Below are positions 7,294-11,337 of a stretch of 11,337 nucleotides of DNA, piece by piece. Under the pieces are notes generated by a model. The model was not told the origin of the DNA, did not search any database, and saw only the letters and a program-made list of their open reading frames with translations. The stretch spans positions 1 to 11,337 of the forward strand of contig CADBTE010000144.1 in NCBI GenBank assembly GCA_902797455.1. The letters run 5' to 3'. Source of the DNA: an uncultured Planctomycetota bacterium (lineage in GTDB: Bacteria; Planctomycetota; Planctomycetia; Pirellulales; Thermoguttaceae). How positions within the stretch are numbered: position 1 is the first letter of the stretch; the number at the start of each line of letters is the position of its first letter. Both the position numbers and the translations under genes were made by a program.

Positions 7294-7324
7294 GCTTTTC
7301 GTGGGATAGGTCTTTCAGGAAGTC

Positions 7325-9142
7325 TCAGTCCGTTTCTTTGAGCGTCGGAAGCGATTCGTCGGTGGAAAAGTGGAGCTTTTCGCAGAGAACCGGATAGAGC
7401 GCGTCGGCCACAACCGCCTGCCCCGCGGTGTTCGGGTGCATCTGGTCATCCAGCAGCAGAGCCGAGACGGCGTCTTCCCCTTCTTCGGCGGCGATCTTAT
7501 CCCACCGGTCGAAAATATCGAGCAGCATCACCCCCATTTCACTGGCCACCTGACGGATCACCTCGTTGTATCGGCGCAGCGAAACGTTGGTGAATGAAAG
7601 CGGATCGTTCGGGTCATACGGGGGTTTCCCATAGTAGCCAAGCGTCTTTTCGCTCCAGCGAAGCTGGCTGGTCGTCATGAGGAGGACGGGGATCGATTTG
7701 GCCTGGAATTGAGCGATCATCCATTTTAAATTCTCCGCGAACTCTTCCTCCGAAACGCGCGGCTGAGTTTGCGGGGGATCGGCCCAAACGTCAATCGCCG
7801 AATCGTTGATTCCGTACTGAATCGTGACGAAATCCGGATCCGGCCCGGCGGTCAGTTTGGCGAACGCGTTCTTCGCCATGCGGGTGGTGTAGCCGCCAAC
7901 GCCGGCATTGACCAGATCGACCGAGAAACGGTTCTCTCTCATTCTTTTGCCCAGCTGCTCCTCATATGTCACCACCCCTTCGCGTTCACGGTGAGCGGTG
8001 GTCGAATCGCCGAGGAACAAGATCCGCTTGCGGTCCGGCGACCGCAGCGCCCGCTCCAGCGCGGCGACCCCGTCAAGGAGGTTCGCTTCGGCGACCGCCA
8101 TGCGGAGATTTCCCTGCATGGTCGTGATCCAAAGCTGGCCGGGGGCGATTTCGCAAACGTAAGGATAGGAGACTCTGTAGTGATGCCAAACCTGCGTCCC
8201 GTCATCGGGGTGGGCGGCGATGACCAGCGGTTCGGACCAATGCTGGGCGTCGTCGGAAAACGCGATGGAAAGCTCCTCGCGTGACATGAAGAACGGTTCC
8301 CCTTCCGGATGGTTATAGGCGGAGATGCCCCGCTGCCGATTCCAAAGAAGGATGTATTTTCCGTCGGAAAGTTTCGCCATGGTTCCGCAGCAGAAATTAT
8401 TCTCGATCCCGCTGGGGACTGTCGGCGACCATGTTTCTCCGCGATCGGTGGAAACCGTCTCATAAAAGACGCCGCGGGTGGTTCGAATCAGCATATAGAG
8501 ACTCGAGTCGGGACGTTCGATGATCGTTCCTTCCATCGCGCCGTTATGATCCCCTTTGCCCTCCAGCGCGATTTCCGGACCCGCCTTCCACGTGAGGCCA
8601 TCGTCATCCGAATAGTAGACGATTGTCGTATGGCTCCAATCGGCGACCGACTGTCCGACGAGGAGAATCCGGCCGCTGGAGTGCTGAATCATCGAACGAA
8701 TCGCCCCGCACCAGCGGTTTTGAACGTGAATCGGCTCTGACCAGCTCTTGCCGGAATCGGTGCTGCGGATCACGTAGGTCGGGAGGACCCAGTCGTTGAT
8801 GCTTCCCGAACCCCACGCTTCCCCTTCGGTCCTTTCTTTATCGTTCAAAAAGGCGCAAAGAATGGTCCCGGAAGCGGTTTTGAGAATCGCCCGTTCTTCT
8901 CGGTCGAGCATGTTTTCCGGCAGGGCGCCGGTCGATTCCCAGGTCTTGCCAAGGTCGGTCGAACGGTGAATCTGGCGATTCTCAAGGCAGAGAATCGCCC
9001 CGTCGTCGGCCACCACAAACGGCCCCTGCAGATCGGTCGGCATGATTTCCGCGGTCTGGAAGATTTGCAGGTGGTCGGCCTGAAGAGCGGTTAAGAGGCA
9101 GAAACTTCCGAGAATGGAGAGTATCAAGGTTCGGATAGACAT
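7325..9142 (-). CDS. exported sialidase-like (BNR) propeller fused to SGNH/GDSL hydrolase
   Basis: A 605-residue protein. The start is ATG 9142, with AAAGGAG 5 bases upstream and an immediate Sec signal (MSIRTLILSILG..., cleavage near LQA-D at 22/23); a start at 9193 would overlap the upstream gene and bury the signal. Residues about 30-355 form a sialidase-like beta-propeller with Asp-boxes STDLGKTW (61), STDSGKSW (127), SDDDGLTW (178) and STDRGETW (231). E204 and R220 in EGTIIERPDSSLYMLIRT fit the conserved sialidase Glu/Arg segment, but the usual N-terminal R-I-P motif is not seen, so true sialidase activity is unproven. Residues about 372-590 are an SGNH hydrolase: GDS with nucleophile S380, G414 in NAGVGG, GIND with N446, and D566-x-x-H569. 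It is likely an extracytoplasmic esterase combined with a glycan-binding or glycan-cleaving propeller. It is the second gene of the operon, 23 bases after the esterase. Confidence 0.9.
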   Translation of the reverse strand: MSIRTLILSILGSFCLLTALQADHLQIFQTAEIMPTDLQGPFVVADDGAILCLENRQIHRSTDLGKTWESTGALPENMLDREERAILKTASGTILCAFLNDKERTEGEAWGSGSINDWVLPTYVIRSTDSGKSWSEPIHVQNRWCGAIRSMIQHSSGRILLVGQSVADWSHTTIVYYSDDDGLTWKAGPEIALEGKGDHNGAMEGTIIERPDSSLYMLIRTTRGVFYETVSTDRGETWSPTVPSGIENNFCCGTMAKLSDGKYILLWNRQRGISAYNHPEGEPFFMSREELSIAFSDDAQHWSEPLVIAAHPDDGTQVWHHYRVSYPYVCEIAPGQLWITTMQGNLRMAVAEANLLDGVAALERALRSPDRKRILFLGDSTTAHREREGVVTYEEQLGKRMRENRFSVDLVNAGVGGYTTRMAKNAFAKLTAGPDPDFVTIQYGINDSAIDVWADPPQTQPRVSEEEFAENLKWMIAQFQAKSIPVLLMTTSQLRWSEKTLGYYGKPPYDPNDPLSFTNVSLRRYNEVIRQVASEMGVMLLDIFDRWDKIAAEEGEDAVSALLLDDQMHPNTAGQAVVADALYPVLCEKLHFSTDESLPTLKETD

Positions 9143-9165
9143 AAACGCTCCTTTCTTTTTCCAAA

Positions 9166-10581
9166 CTATTGGGCGGCCTGCTGTTTTGGGCACTGTTCGA
9201 ACGCCTCGAGAAGCTCCTCGAGTGAGCGAACTGCGTCGGCGGGGTAGTTTTCAAGTTCAGGCCCAAAGGGGAAGAGCGTCTCCTTGCTCTCGATGGTTAC
9301 CTTCGATTCATCGATTTTTTCGGCGTCCATACAGAAATGCTTGGCGACGAAGGGGTACATCGCCTGGCGTTTGCTCGGACCGTAGTCGTGCTCTTCATCC
9401 AGGATTTCGTATTCGACATTCTCTTCGGCTCCATAATAACCGAAGATCGTTCGGATATACGGGTACTCGACCTCGGGGGTGTTCTTGGTCCAGTCTCGTG
9501 TGACCGCGATGAGTTTGAGCGGACGCGGCGCGGCCAGCGCGGCGATCTCGGCGTTGCAGGTTCGAGTCTCGATATGAACGGGATTGCCGCTTTCACAGGG
9601 GCAGCCGCCAAAGAAATGGGCCGAGACCATCACCACCGGAACCGCTAGTGTGATACGATCATCGAGCGCGGTCGCGTAGAAGGTTTGCGTTCCTCCCCCC
9701 GACTCGCCGGTGATCCCGACCCGCGTCGGATCCGCTCCCTCGAGGGAGAGAAGGTAATCGAGGACACGCATCGTCGCCAGCGTCTGCATCGTTCCGGAGA
9801 TCGGATTTTGGTGATCGGTGTGTTTCAGCGGGGTCTCCCCCTCGATCCAGGCGAACATACTGTAGGCCAAAGCGGCCGCTCCCATCCGGGCGAGTGTCGC
9901 GGCGCGAATCTGCTGGTTTTCGTCAAAACGGCCATTCTGCCCGTGCCCATGCGGAACGGCAAAGACAGGGAAGGGGGTGTTTTGCTCGAGCGGCCGGTAG
10001 AGCGATCCGCACAGCCAGTAGTGCGGAATCACCTCCAGGGCGATATTGCGGACCGAGTAGCCGTCGTGAATTCGTTCCTCGCCGAGGATCGGATCGGAAG
10101 TGCAGCGAATCGGCATGGGGTCGAGCCGCAGTTTCCTGAGCATCGAGGCCTTGATCTCCTCGCGCCGAACTTCCCACGAGGCCAGATCAGGGTAACGGAC
10201 CAAGAGACGCTTAAGGTGATCGGCCGCCTCGGATTCGGGACGTATATGGTAGATAGGTTCAAAGACAAGATACTCGTTCTCTCCCTTTTTTTCGAACGAA
10301 AGGTCGAGAGGCGCCAGGATGTACGCCAGCCGAAGCTGCGGATCGGACCAATATTTCCAGGGGGCCATGGGAACGGTCTGATCGAGGTATTTTTCGGCCC
10401 CGGGAGTGACATTGATCGTGACCCCCAGATCGTCCCGCGCGGCGTCGAGAAGTGCCCGGAGTGTCTGTGAGAACGGCTCTTTATTGAGTCGGTAAATGGA
10501 GTCCTCGGCTAGCAGTGCCGTGGGGGAAAAGGCGGCCAGCAGGAGCAAGGCCGCAAGAGCAAAGGTTTTGGTGTGTCGCAT
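9166..10581 (-). CDS. exported alpha/beta-hydrolase esterase with N-terminal STN-like domain
   Basis: A 471-residue protein with a clear Sec signal (MRHTKTFALAALLLL..., cleavage near LLA-E at 25/26). Residues about 34-108 (around TLRALLDAARDDLGVTINV and RLAYILAPLDLSFEKKGENEYLVF) have the pattern of an STN short domain, as in secretins and TonB receptors. From about 115 on it is an alpha/beta hydrolase: HGHG oxyanion region at 211-214, nucleophile S294 in TGESGGGTQT, probable acid D363 in TRDWTKNTPE, and H398 in EEHDYG. The GGCPCE and AALAAPRPLKLIAV segments match the planctomycete acetylxylan-esterase-like/Abhydrolase_7 type. It probably cleaves acyl esters from polysaccharides outside the cytoplasm; the substrate is unknown. 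The start ATG 10581 has AAGG about 11 bases upstream, slightly far, but the signal peptide fixes it. It is the first gene of the operon, ahead of the sialidase-like/SGNH fusion. Confidence 0.88.
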   Translation of the reverse strand: MRHTKTFALAALLLLAAFSPTALLAEDSIYRLNKEPFSQTLRALLDAARDDLGVTINVTPGAEKYLDQTVPMAPWKYWSDPQLRLAYILAPLDLSFEKKGENEYLVFEPIYHIRPESEAADHLKRLLVRYPDLASWEVRREEIKASMLRKLRLDPMPIRCTSDPILGEERIHDGYSVRNIALEVIPHYWLCGSLYRPLEQNTPFPVFAVPHGHGQNGRFDENQQIRAATLARMGAAALAYSMFAWIEGETPLKHTDHQNPISGTMQTLATMRVLDYLLSLEGADPTRVGITGESGGGTQTFYATALDDRITLAVPVVMVSAHFFGGCPCESGNPVHIETRTCNAEIAALAAPRPLKLIAVTRDWTKNTPEVEYPYIRTIFGYYGAEENVEYEILDEEHDYGPSKRQAMYPFVAKHFCMDAEKIDESKVTIESKETLFPFGPELENYPADAVRSLEELLEAFEQCPKQQAAQ

Positions 10582-10640
10582 CGTCTAAAGTACCTTGGGT
10601 TAGGGGATAGGATAGTTCTTTCGGCGAGTTTCAAAGAACA

Positions 10641-10670
10641 ATTGTATCCGCCGCGCAAGGGAGATTTCAA
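10641..10670 (-). promoter_or_regulatory. sigma70-type promoter of the esterase/sialidase operon
   Basis: Read on the minus strand, TTGAAA (10670-10665, 5 of 6 to consensus) and TACAAT (10646-10641, 5 of 6) are separated by 18 bases. The start would fall near 10634, giving a leader of about 50 bases before ATG 10581. This is the best promoter in the window. Confidence 0.7.
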
Positions 10671-10776
10671 GAGGATCGTGACCGAGAGTGGGGGAAAAGC
10701 ACGGGCAATTCGATCTTTCACAGGCATTCTTCGTTTTTCAGAGACTCATTTGAATAGCACAACACCAAGGAAAAGG

Positions 10777-11337
10777 TTACGCGACGCGGCACGGAATGGC
10801 CAGCGATTTAAACGGCCGCAGCAGATCCTCTGTTTGTGGCTGGGTTAAAGGCGCGATGGCGGCCGCGTCGCGGAAAGTTGGGGAATGACACTCCCAAAAC
10901 GCCTTTGATTCGGGGGTATCCGGAATCGAGGGCGTTGACAATAATGACCGTTTCGCGCGTCCCCCGGCATGAAAAGGAAGGAGCTCCACACGCAAAAGCT
11001 TGTCGGATCCCCTCAGCAGGGACGCCACGGCCGATAAATCCTCCTCCGAATCATTGATTCCGGGAATGAGCGGGATTCGAATGATGAACGGGATATTCGA
11101 CTCTTTTAATATGGCCAGATTCCGTAAAATCGGCTCGTTAGACCGGCCCGTCCATCGTTTATGAATCGTCGGATCGGGGTGTTTGATGTCCTGAATGACC
11201 AAATCGACCGTGCTGATGACTTGGCGATAATCTTTCTGGGAAGCGTAACCGCTCGTCTCCACCGCCGTGGATATTCCCTCCGCCCGAAGCCGCTGGGCAC
11301 ACAGCGCTACCCACTGCGCCTGAAGAAGGGGTTCCCC
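10777..11337 (-). CDS. glycyl-radical enzyme activating protein (PFL-activase-like radical SAM), N-terminus beyond window
   Basis: The reading frame is open from the right edge to TAA at 10777: 186 residues of a longer protein. It begins inside the conserved GEPLLQ segment, continues with GISTAVETSGYA, then VIQDIKHPDPTIHKRWTG, IIRIPLIPGINDSEEDL and ELLPFHAGG, all in the order found in pyruvate formate-lyase activases and related glycyl-radical activators. These use S-adenosylmethionine and a 4Fe-4S cluster to place the radical on a partner enzyme in the cytoplasm. The CxxxCxxC cluster motif lies in the missing N-terminus. The GTG at 11262 is an internal Val codon, not the start. The last 55 residues, after AKRSLL, look less conserved than usual. 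It is an anaerobic enzyme; which radical enzyme it serves cannot be told. About 195 bases with a separate promoter lie before the esterase, so it is probably a different transcription unit. Confidence 0.9.
   Translation of the reverse strand, partial: GEPLLQAQWVALCAQRLRAEGISTAVETSGYASQKDYRQVISTVDLVIQDIKHPDPTIHKRWTGRSNEPILRNLAILKESNIPFIIRIPLIPGINDSEEDLSAVASLLRGSDKLLRVELLPFHAGGRAKRSLLSTPSIPDTPESKAFWECHSPTFRDAAAIAPLTQPQTEDLLRPFKSLAIPCRVA

Larger units (their letters stand above)
7025..7324. other. gene-free gap between converging transcripts
   Basis: No convincing gene lies here. The stretch has a terminator at each end (7057-7094 and 7262-7293) and about 165 bases between them with no clear protein. 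A 7-bp hairpin TCGGGGG/CCTCCGA (one G-T pair, loop GGAAAG) sits at about 7241-7260, just inside the right terminator. A TATGAT at 7134-7139 could be a -10 box, but no good -35 accompanies it. A small RNA is possible but I cannot support one. Confidence 0.5.

Noticed and set aside
7205..7309. 34-codon plus-strand ORF with GAGG four bases before the ATG
   Set aside because: It runs straight through the terminator at 7262-7293, so it is unlikely to be a real gene.
9685..10470. 261-residue plus-strand open frame
   Set aside because: It is a shadow of the esterase gene, which has a signal peptide and catalytic motifs on the other strand.
10509..10727. 72-residue minus-strand open frame upstream of the esterase
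   Set aside because: It spans the operon promoter and overlaps the esterase start out of frame; no motif or good start signal.

Overview
The window looks like a piece of a Planctomycetota-type genome, most likely from an anaerobe. The evidence is: several exported enzymes with twin-arginine or Sec signals; a very long secretin of the kind common in that phylum; an alpha/beta-hydrolase and a sialidase-like/SGNH hydrolase typical of planctomycete secretomes; and a glycyl-radical-enzyme activase, which implies oxygen-free metabolism. The phylum call is an inference from protein character. Related groups such as Lentisphaerota, Kiritimatiellota or Verrucomicrobiota are not excluded.

Layout. (1) Positions 1-3177, minus strand: three genes in one apparent operon, transcribed right to left. 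They are an exported hydroxypyruvate-isomerase-like TIM-barrel protein, a dolichol-phosphate-mannose-synthase-like GT2 glycosyltransferase that overlaps it by 8 bases, and a Tat-exported calcineurin-like phosphoesterase cut off by the left edge. (2) 3178-3592: a divergent regulatory gap of about 415 bp with candidate promoters, a 7-bp inverted repeat and a 24-codon upstream ORF with a good ribosome-binding site. (3) 3593-7024, plus strand: one large secretin of about 1143 residues with an extended TPR-like N-terminal region. (4) 7025-7324: a gene-free stretch holding two intrinsic terminators that separate the converging transcripts. (5) 7325-10581, minus strand: a two-gene operon with a clear sigma70-type promoter, encoding an exported esterase with an N-terminal STN-like domain, then an exported protein fusing a sialidase-like propeller to an SGNH hydrolase. 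(6) 10777-11337, minus strand: the C-terminal part of a PFL-activase-like radical SAM protein, cut by the right edge.

How it may work together. The secretin is an outer-membrane pore component, but no other type II secretion or pilus gene is present here, so its partners must lie elsewhere. The esterase and the sialidase-like/SGNH protein share a transcript and both carry signal peptides, suggesting extracytoplasmic removal of ester groups and glycan residues from a complex, probably acylated, glycan. The shared STN-like fold in the esterase and the secretin is the most unusual structural link in the window. No mobile element, CRISPR array, tRNA or rRNA was recognised. I did not find a clearly novel multi-gene system; the notable points are domain fusions and the leader of the secretin gene.
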